From: Pristionchus mayeri
Lineage: Eukaryota > Nematoda > Chromadorea > Rhabditida > Neodiplogasteridae
NCBI GenBank assembly: GCA_036245805.1
Contig: BTRK01000003.1
Span: 21,169,292 to 21,233,291, forward strand
Reading direction: 5' to 3'
Length of the DNA stretch: 64,000 bases
A program made the position numbers and the translations under genes. The notes beneath the pieces were generated by a model that was not told where the DNA came from, ran no database searches, and worked only from the letters and a program-made list of their open reading frames with translations. Numbering within the stretch: position 1 is the first letter of the stretch; each line of letters opens with the position of its first letter. Positions 36,001 to 46,922 of this stretch are shown in pieces.

Positions 36001-39000
36001 GAACAAACGAAGGCTATGCCGACCTCCGATCACCATACATGTATATACCATTCGAATCAGCATGAAAAGGCGGTTCTAATGGTTAGGGTCTCCCCTCGCA
36101 CAAGTTATCGAGTCAAAATGTCAAATTATCTCAAAAACTAAACATATTCATGCCCAATGAAATGCATGGCTCGATTCGCCTTGAAATTCTGTTCGGGTAC
36201 GCGAAATTTCGTGCTTCCAGCGTCTAATCTGCCCGAGATACACATCGAAAAGCAGTTTTGGCCGGAAGTGGCAAGGTACCATGCCGAATTCCAATGAACG
36301 AATTATGCAAAATGATATTGACCATTGTTTTCAGCATCGAAAACAACGCCAGAAACCATGTTTTCGTGAGTTTGAGGTTTCGAGCTGTTCCAAGGTCTTG
36401 TTGAATCTATCGCAAACGGTCTCATATCCTAATTCTTGCACCAATCATCTGCTAGCCCCCCCCCCCCCCCCCCCCACCCCCTCCCCCTCTCCCCTCCATC
36501 TTCGCCCTCACTCACCAGCTTGACATTGGTGGCCTTGTGGTGCTGCTGTAGGTCGTAGCATGCTCTGTCTGCGTTTCCGACGCATTCGATCCACCCATAG
36601 GAGGTTAGGATCTCTGCGTCCCAGCAATCCTGCAAAATAAGTTAATTTCCCCATTCAATTTCCTTATAAAAATATCAGAAATAAATATTTCTTATAATTA
36701 TTTTTGCTATTTTCAAATGGATTTATTCATTCCTTAAATGTTTGTATAGACGAATGCACCAACCTGTGCGTAGTGAGCCATCTCGTTGGACAGATGCTGG
36801 CGGAAACGAGTTCGGAGAGGGTCTACTCCCACCTGGAATTACTACCGTACTCATTGCAGTCTCCTCGTCTACAGTAATTTGCTGAGGAACCATTCTACCG
36901 TACCTTGACGAGGAACTCCTGGCATCTCGCCATGTAGTATCCGAGTGTCTCATTGGCTACGATTCCCTTCTGCACGGCTTCTCCGATAGCCATGGGCTTC
37001 GCTGGCTTTCCATCCATTTGGTCACATGCAGAGAACAGATTCAGCTTCAGATCAGCTACCTGGAAAAGAGGAATACGGTAGATAATAGGAGAAGGACACG
37101 GTAAATCAGGGGTGGACAAAATCGATAACTGAGTACCTTGGCGAACTTGAGGAAGCTCTTGTCCGCGGGGTCGACGAAGTGCTCGATCTCGCACATTGTG
37201 AACTCGCGCACTCGGATCAATCCCTGAAATCGATAATTAATACTAGTCAACTAAAACAAAAACTAAATTGTTATTATCGATGACAAATGTTTGGGGAACA
37301 CCAAGAAATGGTTAAAGCACAAACCTGGCGAGGCGAGATCTCATTTCGGAATCCGAGTCCGATTTGAGCAGCAGCAAACGGAAGACGACCCTTAATTTCA
37401 TATTTTATTATTATACTAGCAGTATGTGAAACTAATTCACACCTGGTTGAACTCGAGGAGTCTCTTGAAGTTGACAAAGATTCCCTGAGCGGTCTCGGGA
37501 CGGAGGAATGCCTGAAGGACGAGGGTTATTATATTCATCAATCGATCGATAACTTGCCTTGAAATCTCCGGTGGGTCCAATCTGGGTTCCGAACATTAGA
37601 TTGAAATCGACGGGCTCAGAGAGATCGTTGCCAGTAATTGGCGACTTCATGTTGAAGGTAGTGATCACCTGAACAAAAAAATTCTCCAATAGTTACAGTA
37701 CTCATCAGTTATCGATCGGCAATACACCGTACCTTGTGCATGTCCTTATCGTCGAATCCCTCGAGTTGGGCAAGGACGTCAGTCAGTTGTTCCTTCGTCT
37801 CCGCAGGTACCTTCGGATCCTGAAAACCACCAATTTCATTGACACGATCATCTTGTGTAAAGCAAAATAATGTAAAATTGATTTGATTTTGAAAAAAAAG
37901 ATATTCCATTTTTTTGTGACGCATACTGGCGATCCGGAATTTTTTAGTTTACAGTGTTTTCGATCGAAGTAGAAAAGTACAACTGACGGCCTGCATCTTC
38001 TCGGCGGTGTTCTTGATGAGATGGTCAGCTCTGAAGCACTCGCCATTCTTCAGATCCTTCACCATCCAATCGATAAATCGATCGACGTGTCCCGATGCCT
38101 TCAGAACGGGCTCGGGAGTCAATGACGAGCATTCCACCTGAGAGCAGAGGAGGTAAGTAATACAAAGTGAAGGGGTGCGATAGGGCTCTTAAAGTTACCC
38201 AACAAGGACGGAACCCTGATCTCACCCTGATCCCGTCGCGTGCACGAGAGAGTATGCAAAAGTGAGAGAGCGCGGATCATTTCCGGCTTTCCCTTGAGGC
38301 TATCATTGATTTTTAGCATTTTTGCATATTCTTTCTATACTAATTCAACCATCGGCAATTCGATGGAGGACAAAAAATAATGGGTCAATTTCGTCCTTGT
38401 TGGGTAACTTTAATTGACTCAAAAATAATGTTCACCTCGAGCATTCTCTCCTTGAGGATGAAGTGTTTTCTCCACTCGGACAGCATATTCTGCTTCAGTC
38501 CACATCCCATTGGCCCGAAATCGTACCTGCAAAGATGAAGATTTAACAGCGAAGAAAAATGTTACAGTGCAAAAAGTGCAATAACTGACAGTCCAGTGAC
38601 TCCTCCATAGATGGCGAATGACTGGTCGTAGAAGAATCGTCTCTTGAGGAGATCCTCCAGCTTGAGTCTATCGAACGAAGCCTCCTTAGGAGCAAGGGCG
38701 ATTTCAGTCTCCTCCAACTTGCGCTTACGAGCCTTCAGCTCCACTACTGCCTGCAATGCATGCGAATGAGGAGATGGAGTGGCAATCCAATCGATATTTC
38801 ACTACCGTACCTTGTCCACTTCAATCTTGGGCGCTCCCTTAGCCTTGAGATCCCTCACGAGGTCGCCCGACTCCTTGACGGCCGCACGCAGCGGGGCCAG
38901 CTGCTGCAAATGGGATGCTATCAGAATTTTATTATTAGCCCATTGTGATTTTTTTTAAATCACGTTAGTTGCAATATAAAATCGTAAAAAGTGTTCAATA

Positions 39001-39145
39001 ATCATTGTGTTCGTAAACCGGTAATTGCTTTCCAAGTATTTATGAAAACAATGCTATTAAGAAAAAAATAGCGGTTGAATAATTATGAACATTTATAAAC
39101 ATCAACTAAATAGTAACTTACAGCTTCAATCGCGGGATCGGCCAT
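33027..39145 (-). CDS. gars: Glycyl-tRNA synthetase copy B, cytosolic form
   Basis: Twenty phase-consistent exons from 39122-39145 (MADPAIEA) to 33027-33134 encode 677 residues. Each downstream exon has exactly the same length as its partner in copy A, and the protein is nearly identical. WHEP domain, class II motifs ([28 protein letters not shown]) and anticodon domain are all intact. It charges tRNA-Gly in the cytoplasm. The frame stays open upstream of the ATG (ALVATRSLFLGV), but no presequence exon was found; a CTCTTCCTAG acceptor-like site lies just before the start. The intron after exon 37558-37668 uses a GC donor (GCAAGT), where copy A has GT. Intron 34565-36515 has swollen to 1.95 kb by nested insertions; a second MITE lies in intron 38138-38435. 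Confidence 0.95.
34977..35811. mobile_element. Tc1/mariner-like non-autonomous element, 835 bp, nested
   Basis: Terminal inverted repeats TTGGGGTGTTCCAAAAGTTC, continuing CTGGAATTTTTTTC, bounded by TA on both sides. The interior is AT-rich without an open transposase frame. It sits at the centre of the outer palindrome, so it inserted later. Confidence 0.85.
35814..36045. repeat. 232-bp MITE adjoining the Tc1-like element
   Basis: Arms start TATACATGTATGGTGATCGG and are inverted copies over about 90 bp (GGTCGGCATAGCCTTC, GATTTAGTGATATTTAACTG). Termini contain TATA, compatible with TA target sites. Confidence 0.85.
36456..36474 (-). repeat. Poly-C (poly-G) run in GARS-B intron
   Basis: Uninterrupted C run of about 19 bases directly upstream (plus strand) of exon 36516-36629. 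Confidence 0.8.
38193..38409. repeat. TTAA-flanked piggyBac-type MITE, copy 2
   Basis: Flanked by TTAA at 38189-38192 and 38410-38413. Terminal repeats AGTTACCCAACAAGGACGAA match perfectly at both ends apart from one base. Lies in a GARS-B intron; the GARS-A intron (29852-29927) lacks it. Homologous to copy 1 throughout. Confidence 0.9.
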
Positions 39146-40231
39146 GACTCCTAGGAAGAGAGATCTTGTGGCGACGAGAGCCTGCAAGGGAAGCAACTGG
39201 GGGAGGAATACAATAGAGATGGACAACAAGGGATGGTGTGCAGATGGGCCAATCGTCTAGTCATATCTATGCATCAGACGAGGATCAGAGAGCGCGTAAT
39301 TGCATCATTGTGACGTCAGAGGCCAACCTAGAGAAAGTCTTGGTTGAGCACACTATGTGCACTTTTAGATAATATCATGGTCTCTTGTGCAGATATATGC
39401 AGAAGGGAAAAAGTATTGAAATAGAGAAGAGAATAGTTCGAACGTATTGCGGGGATGTTCCACGCGTAAGAAAACAAGAGATGAGGGAGCCGGTAGAGAA
39501 GGGGATAAAGAGAGGAGTGAAAGGGGGGGGGGGGGTAACATAGATCGAGTCAGCGAGAGGAAAGGGAGAGCACCTTGAAATGAGCGAGATAGAACTATGC
39601 TGTGGAAAGAAGAAGCAATGGTCGCCTAAAGGGACCGGCTATTACTTCTTGCGGCTGACTATTGAGGAAGGGGTTTATTTACCTGATAGGCATTGTGATT
39701 GCTTGAACAGACTAAATAGAGAGGCTTATCTTCCCCTCGGATGCGTGTGCTAGCCGCGAATGCAACATAACAGTAGGAATGATGCAAGTCACTGTGAGGA
39801 AATAGGATGAGGGAGCGCGTGGGGAGGGGAAGCAAACAGAAAAACAGATGGGGAGAGACTCCGTCCCCCCACCATCTATAGATAGACAGGAAGGACTCAA
39901 ACCTTCTCAACGATCATAATAATTCATCCCGATTTTTAAGACCTTTATCACCGTTATTTCATTTGCACGGGCACAAAATATAATCAACATGATCAAATGC
40001 GACAGGAGGTAAAACACCGAGAAGAAATAACAACAAGGCTAAAGCTAATCATCCATACTAAAACTATGATTTGTTTCTAGAGATTCGATATGTTCGTATT
40101 CAGTTAGCCTATATAATAGAACGAGAACAAAAAGAATAATCTCTTAATCTATTCCGTATAGGATCAGAGAGGAGGGACCTGAGATGTTAATTTCATCCTA
40201 TATCTGGGAGGGGAGAGGGAGGGGTCCGTTC
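39146..40231. other. Spacer upstream of GARS-B
   Basis: 1.09 kb between the ornithine carrier end and the GARS-B start. Includes a G run near 39523-39537. No supported exon. An ATG-initiated frame on the minus strand around 39265 (MTRRLAHLH...) looks presequence-like but runs to a stop out of frame with GARS-B. Confidence 0.5.
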
Positions 40232-41580
40232 TCAGAAGAGATTGCCCATCAGCTTCTTGCTCTCCTCGTAGGTGACGAATAGACAGCCAGAGGCCAGACA
40301 CGATCGAATCAGCGTCGGCAGCAGTCCCTGATCAGATCAATCAATAATCCATTTCAGAAATTGCTCATCGCACCGTATACAGCGCCCTGATTCCCTCCGT
40401 CTTGGCTATCTTAACCAGGAGACCTCCGAAGGAGCCTCCGCCAGAGACCTGTGAGAACACATGGTTGTTGAGACTGAGAGAGGACTCATCCCAACCTGCA
40501 TTCTCGACTTGACGACGTCAGCGGGGAAGATGGACGTCCACAGGGCCATTCCACCCACTGCTCCTGCCACTGCAGTCCGACCCACTCCTGCACACCCATG
40601 TGAATAGTCTCACCCCTCCTCTCTCCCTCTCCTCTCACCAATCTCATCCTTCGTCTTTCCCTCGGGTGTCATCAGTGTACGGCACGTCTCGTAGGCACCG
40701 AAGAAGAAGAAGTACCCTGGCACCTGCAATCATAGCAGCCAATCGATAGCCGCTCGTTGCTACTGTACCTCTCTAGCGAGTGTCGGACTGAGTCCAACGA
40801 AGAATCCGAGTGGTCCTCTCTCCCTCAGGATGCTCTTGATCACCGATGTCGACGTGCTGCAAGGGGATGGATCACTCGATATCAGAGAGGGGACTGCAGT
40901 ACATGATCTGTCCTGTCTCTCTGGCAGCCTGCAGCTTGCACTTCACCAGTTCGGTGGGGCACAGCACCATCGCAGCGAAGACTGCGGCGAACGAGCCCGA
41001 GACAGCCTGAGGGGAGGAGGAACATTGATTGATGGTTACTCTCCCCCCCCCATCCCCAACTCACCTTCTCTGCCACATTCATGTCTTTGACATCTGCTCG
41101 CCCGACTACTTTAGCGACTGCCTGCAAAAGGGGCGAATGGACTCACTCTCTCTCTCCCCTCTACCCCCTTTTTCCTTCCTCCCTCACCTTCTGGCAGTAC
41201 CCGTAAGCAGTGAAAAGCACTGCATTCTCTGCTACGTTAGCTGCCAACGCGGGCACCGTACCTGAGAACCAATCAATGATGCAATGTTCAATAGCCATTC
41301 CTGCAGTACCTGCATACAATCCTCGAATGCCGTCGAGCTTGAATGTGTCCGTGAGACAACGATACCAGTTGGTGTAGAGATGGGGGAAGGTTTGGACCTT
41401 CACCTCAACTGCACCACTCAATACCCTCTATCTCCGTGAGACCGAGGTTACCTTGACAGTGTCAAGTGGCTGGCCTGCATACACATTGGCCACGCCTCCA
41501 AGAGTACCCGCGATGAGATCGATGGCACCGTCCTTGAGATGAGACCCCGTTGAACTGCCTCCACTCCCACCGTGAGACAT
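40232..41580 (-). CDS. SLC25A15: Mitochondrial ornithine carrier (SLC25A15 family)
   Basis: Ten phase-consistent exons (41452-41580, 41310-41403, 41188-41261, 41065-41121, 40903-41006, 40769-40856, 40639-40723, 40496-40587, 40374-40448, 40232-40327) give 297 residues; human ORC1 has 301. The three carrier repeats carry PxD/ExxK signatures: [27 protein letters not shown] and [11 protein letters not shown]. The segment [20 protein letters not shown] and [12 protein letters not shown] are typical of the ornithine/citrulline exchangers. It would move ornithine across the inner mitochondrial membrane. The start codon directly follows CTGCAG, a trans-splice acceptor. It sits 459 bp downstream of ulp-1 on the same strand. 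Confidence 0.94.
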
Positions 41581-41586
41581 CTGCAG
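41581..41586 (-). promoter_or_regulatory. Acceptor-like site abutting the SLC25A15 start codon
   Basis: CTGCAG immediately precedes the ATG. In nematodes this is the form of a trans-splice acceptor for spliced leader addition; it could also be the end of an intron in the 5' UTR. Confidence 0.6.
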
Positions 41587-42039
41587 TGGAGAGGAGTGAA
41601 TCCATCCAGGGAACGACAGGGAACACTCCGTTGGAGGATGAAACAGGTAGGTATATGATGGCGAATTTACGCCCTGATCGGATACGCAGCATGCGGAATA
41701 ATGAGGAATAACTTTATCACAGAATTAACACATATAAATAGGACAGAGGGAAAACAAAGGCGTATTTTAGCAGCATTATGAATTGAATGAATATACAAAC
41801 TGAATGAGAGTCGACAATCAGCGAGAGGAGAGAGATGAGATGGAAAGAGAGGGAACCCGTGAGTGGAATCGAAGCTAAAACGAGCGTAAAAGGAGGAATC
41901 GAAAGATGGAGGGGAGATTTTCGGATAACCGACTGTCACACCGATAGAGGGAAAGCTCGTGGTGCATATCACATCAACGATTCAAGAGGGGGAGAGTGGG
42001 AGGGGTGCTATTCTTACTAGGGAGTCCTCGTGCTTCCTT
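41587..42039. other. Spacer between ulp-1 and SLC25A15
   Basis: About 450 bp between same-strand genes; no exon recognised. Longer than the usual ~100 bp of nematode operons, so co-transcription is uncertain. Confidence 0.45.
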
Positions 42040-45000
42040 CTAGTGGGCGTTGAGATCACTCTGGCACAGTTGGTATACCATCCTCTTCCTGTAGTATGGC
42101 ATGTGTGACTGGTCGAATGTCACGGGAGCACGACGGGCGGCGAAGTCGGCGAACTTGCACGCGAACACCCCGCAGTCCGACCCGTTGTGCTGGTGGGGGA
42201 TATCCGATCGAGACACCAACTCCCACTCCGAGGCATCCAGGGGAATCTTACGCTTGTCCATTGACTCCGCCTGAGAACGAAGAAAGAGTTCATTACGAGC
42301 AAGCATTTCTGTACCTTCTCCAGATCACAACCAACCAAGCTCATAAACTCCGTCCGTGCTCTTGTGCATCCCCCCCCCCCTCTCCTCACCTCGAGATATC
42401 TCATGATGTTATCGGAGACCTCTCCGTGCCTCCCTCCGAGTGAATCGTAGAAGTGGATGCTCTTGGCCGACACATCAACCACTGCCATCGTCCAGTGGAC
42501 GGAGAGATGGACGGGGATGAGAAGGATGTCGAAGGAGAACACGTCCACCTGATGGGCACAAGTGAGAATGAGGGGAGAATGGAGAGAGAACCCATCATAC
42601 ACTTGCTCACAACCAATGGGGTGCGTCGTGGAAAGAGTAAATTATACGGCACATCTATTTGTTAGGATGGTGAATTGAATGAGATTGGGCAGACAGACCT
42701 TCCTCGTCCATCTCTTCACAGTGGCGAATCCCTTCGCAGGGTTGGAGATGTTCCCGTAGAAGAAGGTGTTGAATGCGTACACCTAAAATACTAGAAATTA
42801 GTGGAGGAACAACTGACGAAATACGAGCAAATCCCCTTTCCCTCTCTCTTCACCATCTAAGATAACGCAAACTGGGAAAGTTAAACAATTGAAAATATTG
42901 CGTAAAATGTAAATTAAGTTCTTCATATTTGTCAATAGATCTCACCGGAGGAAGATTCTTGTCCAACTTGCTCCTCTCCACGATGAGATTCATATAGGCA
43001 AGAATGATCTGCAATCGAATATTGTCCCCATGTTCGATGCCGTAACCTCCCCAGTCACTCCCGATCCTACTCCCTCTGTACCTCGTCATTGAGCCAGTTG
43101 AGTCCGTTGAGGGTCATGAGGTCCCTTCGACAGAGGGGCGGATCTCCTCCTCTGAACTTCTCTCCATCTATTCCCCTCACCCATGCCCTCCGGCACAGTT
43201 GCTCCGCCTCCTCGGATAGATCTGCAATAAAATCAAGTGAACCACCCTTCCCATCTTCCAAACTTAAATACATCAGTTTACTCAAAAATTGACAGTTATA
43301 TTTTTGTTTGGTTTTGAAACGTGGATCGAACCACCAACGAATTGCCTACCAGGGAATTCGTCGACGGCCTTCTCTGGTAGGGGGACTATTATCCCCTGGA
43401 GCGCCAGCCTCGCTCTCGCATCGATGTGGTGCAGTCTCTCCGTCTCCAATCGATGCTGCGTCCTCAGTTTTCCCTCCTCTCCCAATCTCTCGACCCTCTG
43501 GTCGAATTCCGCCTTGCTGCCCTTGTACCTGCAAGAGAGTCCTTCCCCCTCGAATGGTCTTCCCCACTCACAGATCGAACTGCAGCTTCCCAGAGGTGCT
43601 GATGAGGGACATCTCGTGTATCCTCGACTGCAGATCGGCCAGTTTGTCCACCGAATGGAAGGAGAGAGAGGCATTGGGAGATCGGGAGGAGTACCGACTG
43701 CTCTCATCCAGTACGATCGTCGTGTCTCGAAAGGGACCAGCCACCTCGTTGTCCTGCAATCAACTCCCATTCCACTCCCTCCCCCCTCTCATCTTCAGCT
43801 CACCAAGTGCTCTCGGGGCAACTCCGTCTCCTTCTTCCCTCGGGGGAACATTCCTTCGATCACATCGAGGGCCATCTTCTTGCCCAGTGCTAGTCTCTTC
43901 GTGTGATCCTCCAGAGTCAGTGTCTTACGGTTACTGTAAATGAAAAAACATAGTCATCTAGTCTCCACTAATAATTCTACACCAGAAACAAGTTAATCTT
44001 TCCAATTGCATATCATATTCGAATTATCGATGAGTTTTTTTTAAATTTTCTATATCGTAATATCAGACACAGAAGAACCCTTTGCAAAAAAAAGAAAAAA
44101 TTCAAATTTTAAGTTCATTTCGTTGCTTTGCACTTGTTGCTAAAGTCGAGATTCGAATCACAACTCATCGTTCCATTTCACATTCTCCCCTAACCTGAGA
44201 ATGGGCGCGAAGGAGAAGGACGAGTTAGCCAGCTGTCCTTTCCCCGCAGGTGCGCTCATCCCACTTCTGCTCGCCAATCCTTGCAGGATATTGATGTACC
44301 GCTGCTTCGCGTCTTCATTGAATGGCTGCAATTCGCGCATTGAGACAGGATGAGGCACCAGTGGGTGTATTGGAAGGTCGTCGAGAAACGAGAGGAATTT
44401 AACACGAGAAATGCCCAACAGAAAAGCAAAATCCAAATTCAAACTAACGAATACGGACACACTTTATTGTATGCATTACTTACACATCTTCCGATAAACC
44501 AATGTTTCGTCCACTCACATTGCTCTCCCCATTCAGTTGGCTGTTCATCGTCCGCAGTCTCTCGACAGCCTTCTTCGTTTGATTCTCCCTCGGGTTTTTC
44601 ACGATGCCTTTCCCCCGTCCCACAATCCGAATTTCCCTCTCCCTCTTGTATCCCTTCTTCCACGTATCTCTCCTGCAAAAAAAAAATAAAAAAATAATCC
44701 TTCATATTCATCAAAATATTTACTTTCCAAGATACAAATACGTAAGATAGTTAACTGACTTGTATCCTGGATATGCACTCCTCTCCACTCCAATGGCCGA
44801 CTTGGGCGTGACTTGTCTGCTAGCAGAGTCTTCAGGACGGGGGGAGTCTCTCTCTCCCTCCTCCTCTCCCACTCTCAATCTCTCTCTATCGAATGAGGTG
44901 GTGGATGACTGGGAGGGCGAATGGGCAGTGACCACTCTCGACGACTGCTCCGTCACGTATTCCATCACTCGATTCGTCACTTCCGGAGTGAGACCCGTCA

Positions 45001-46447
45001 GAGTGGGAGGGAGACCCGAGAAGGAGGAGTAGACACGAGATGACGAACCAGACGGCGTTGGGGCTATCTCCACCACCTTAATGAGAATATAAACATACGG
45101 TATTCAATCAGAGTGAGGAGCAAGTACCTCTGGATCGCTATCGGGAGGCGAGTCGCGGGCGAACACTTGGGGAACTAGTCGTGCTTCAGATGATCCACCA
45201 GAAGGAGGAGTGATACGACGACTGAAATTATTAATATTAGTTCGTTAGCTAATGTTTACATATCGCTTATTATTATTCACAGGTAGAGCTGGTAAATATC
45301 ACTTCAACTAGAGGTTTCTGAATTCACCCTTCATCGAATGGCGACTTTATTGTTGTATATTGACTATCAGTAGTTAATTCAAACTATCTCCACATTTTTT
45401 TTTCTACAGACGGCTGAACGTAAACCGCAGCTGGAGGAACAAGGAATCAAATAGTACATTGAAGTGAATATCTCACATGTAGGTGGTAGTCTTCTCGGGA
45501 GTCTCGATGACGAGTACCTCCTGTTCCTCTCTCACTTCTCTTCTGATTACTTGCTCCTCTTCCTCGGTAGATCTCCCAAGTGTCACCACCGCGGGCACTC
45601 CTTAACCAATTAGATAGAAAACAGCTATCAATTAAACAAGTTGATATTGAACATACAATGTACTACCCTCGTACACAAAGGTTAGCTACCACGTATTTAC
45701 ATGACAGTGAGCCAGTATATATCGAAAATTCAAGAGCCACTATATATTGCAGGAGACGGGAGAAGGGGGTTGCCAGGTAGCCAGAGGGTGCCCTGAGGAT
45801 GCTCTGGCAATGGCCTGTTCACCTTTTCCCCGCTCAAAAACATACTTTGGATATTGGATGGTTGGACGGGGACAGCGATGACGTCATCATCGTCTTCATC
45901 ATTGATGACTTCCACCTCATTGGGATCTTCTTGTTCCTCCTCTTCTTCGATCACTTCCTCATCGTCTTCTTCGTCTTCCTCCTCCTCCACATTCACTACT
46001 CTTTCTTCTTCCTCCTCATCATTGTTCCTCGACCAAGGAAGCATCGACTTCAATGTCCACCAAGCTGCAATTCTCGACCAAGTAGGGGGAAAACATAGCA
46101 AAAAGGCAGCCAACAAAAAAAGTAATCCTGTACCCTGTGTAACGAATGACTGCTTCTTGCGAGGAGGTCCTCCACTCCTGTCGATTTGTGCTCGTTTCCT
46201 CTCTGCAGTGGCATCTCTATTTCATTTGTCCCTTCTTTCGCCATTTATATACCACACAATCCATCAGAGCACAAAAGTCAAGGTGCAGTGTGAACTCAAC
46301 GATCGCTTAGGCCAAGAGGCGTGTGAATCATACAATCAATCCTTTCACTTTCTCGCCTATTTCATGAATGGGAGCAGTAGGTGAAATACACTCACGTGTG
46401 TCGAGAGCCTGCGATCGCAACGGGGAAGCTACTTGAGCCTCATTCAT
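42040..46447 (-). CDS. ulp-1: SUMO-specific protease (Ulp1/SENP)
   Basis: Sixteen phase-consistent exons from 46396-46447 to 42040-42270 encode 775 residues. The N-terminal half is acidic and disordered (NNDEEEEERVVNV, then EDDEEVIEEEEEQEDPNEV). The C60-type protease domain follows: ITRKDL-like start CRRDLMTLNGLNWLNDE, AFNTFFYGN, catalytic His in VHWTMAVVD, Asp in IHFYDSLGG, and Gln/Cys in HNGSDCGVF. It cleaves SUMO precursors and removes SUMO from nuclear proteins. Intron 45222-45476 contains a degenerate copy of the rnf-5 5' region. The acidic exon 45846-46064 ends at a strong GTATGT donor; reading through gives a spurious longer frame. Confidence 0.94.
45285..45455 (+). repeat. Degenerate copy of rnf-5 promoter and start region in ulp-1 intron
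   Basis: Aligns over about 165 bp with 50112-50272: GAGGTTTC, AATTCACC(A/C)TTCATCGA, TGACTATCAG(T/C)AGTTA, then GACGG(C)GGAACG..AACCGCAG..GGAACAAG. The match includes the first coding bases of rnf-5, but the ATG is lost. Same orientation as rnf-5. Confidence 0.75.
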
Positions 46448-46922
46448 CTCCTAAAATTTAATTTACAGAAAAATAACCAAATTAAAACACACAAAACAGC
46501 TCGATAGGGTTTAGACTATCAAACAATAATGCACAAATTTGAATAACCAACCGCACCTGAGTGAGGCCTGGAACCGAGAGAGCCACCGAGGATAACAGGT
46601 CTGCAAACTTTTCAATGAAACGCATCGCCGATTATTCAGATATTTTTTTTTAACGTGGCTGACGTTTTTTACCACATATAAATACGTATTTTTGAGATCA
46701 GCATTATTTATTGTATGAATGAGAACTTGAAAAGGAAAATGAAATAGAACGATCATTATAAATAACTCAACAAAGAGTACATGGGGTAACGGCTAAAATA
46801 ATGCGATTCGTGGTAATATTTAGTAACAACCAACTTAATAAGAAAACGAAGAGAAGAAGTTAGATTGGACAGGAATGACCGAGGTACACAATGAGAATCT
46901 AGATGGGTACAATACATTTCAT
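46448..46922. other. Spacer between prp-19 and ulp-1
   Basis: 475 bp between same-strand genes, AT-rich, no exon recognised. Confidence 0.45.

Larger units (their letters stand above)
34585..36427. repeat. Outer palindromic element of a nested insertion, GARS-B intron
   Basis: Arms 34585-34976 and 36046-36427 are inverted copies with termini ATATGAGACCGTTTGC. They share GGCCAAAACTGCTTTTCGAT, GCACGAAATTTCGC and GGGGAGACCCTAACCATTAG. Two further elements occupy the centre of the palindrome. Same family as 30329-31358. Confidence 0.88.

Noticed and set aside
39180..39275. Presequence exon for GARS-B (MTRRLAHLHTIPCC...)
   Set aside because: It reads into a stop out of frame with the GARS-B start, and no in-phase donor was found.
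43289..43943. Two ~200-codon plus-strand frames
   Set aside because: Antisense to well-supported ulp-1 exons; Ser/Pro/Arg-rich composition expected of a shadow frame.
45730..46116. 128-codon acidic frame taken as one exon
   Set aside because: A GTATGT donor at 45845 and an acceptor at 46065 fit the phases of neighbouring ulp-1 exons; the ends are intronic.
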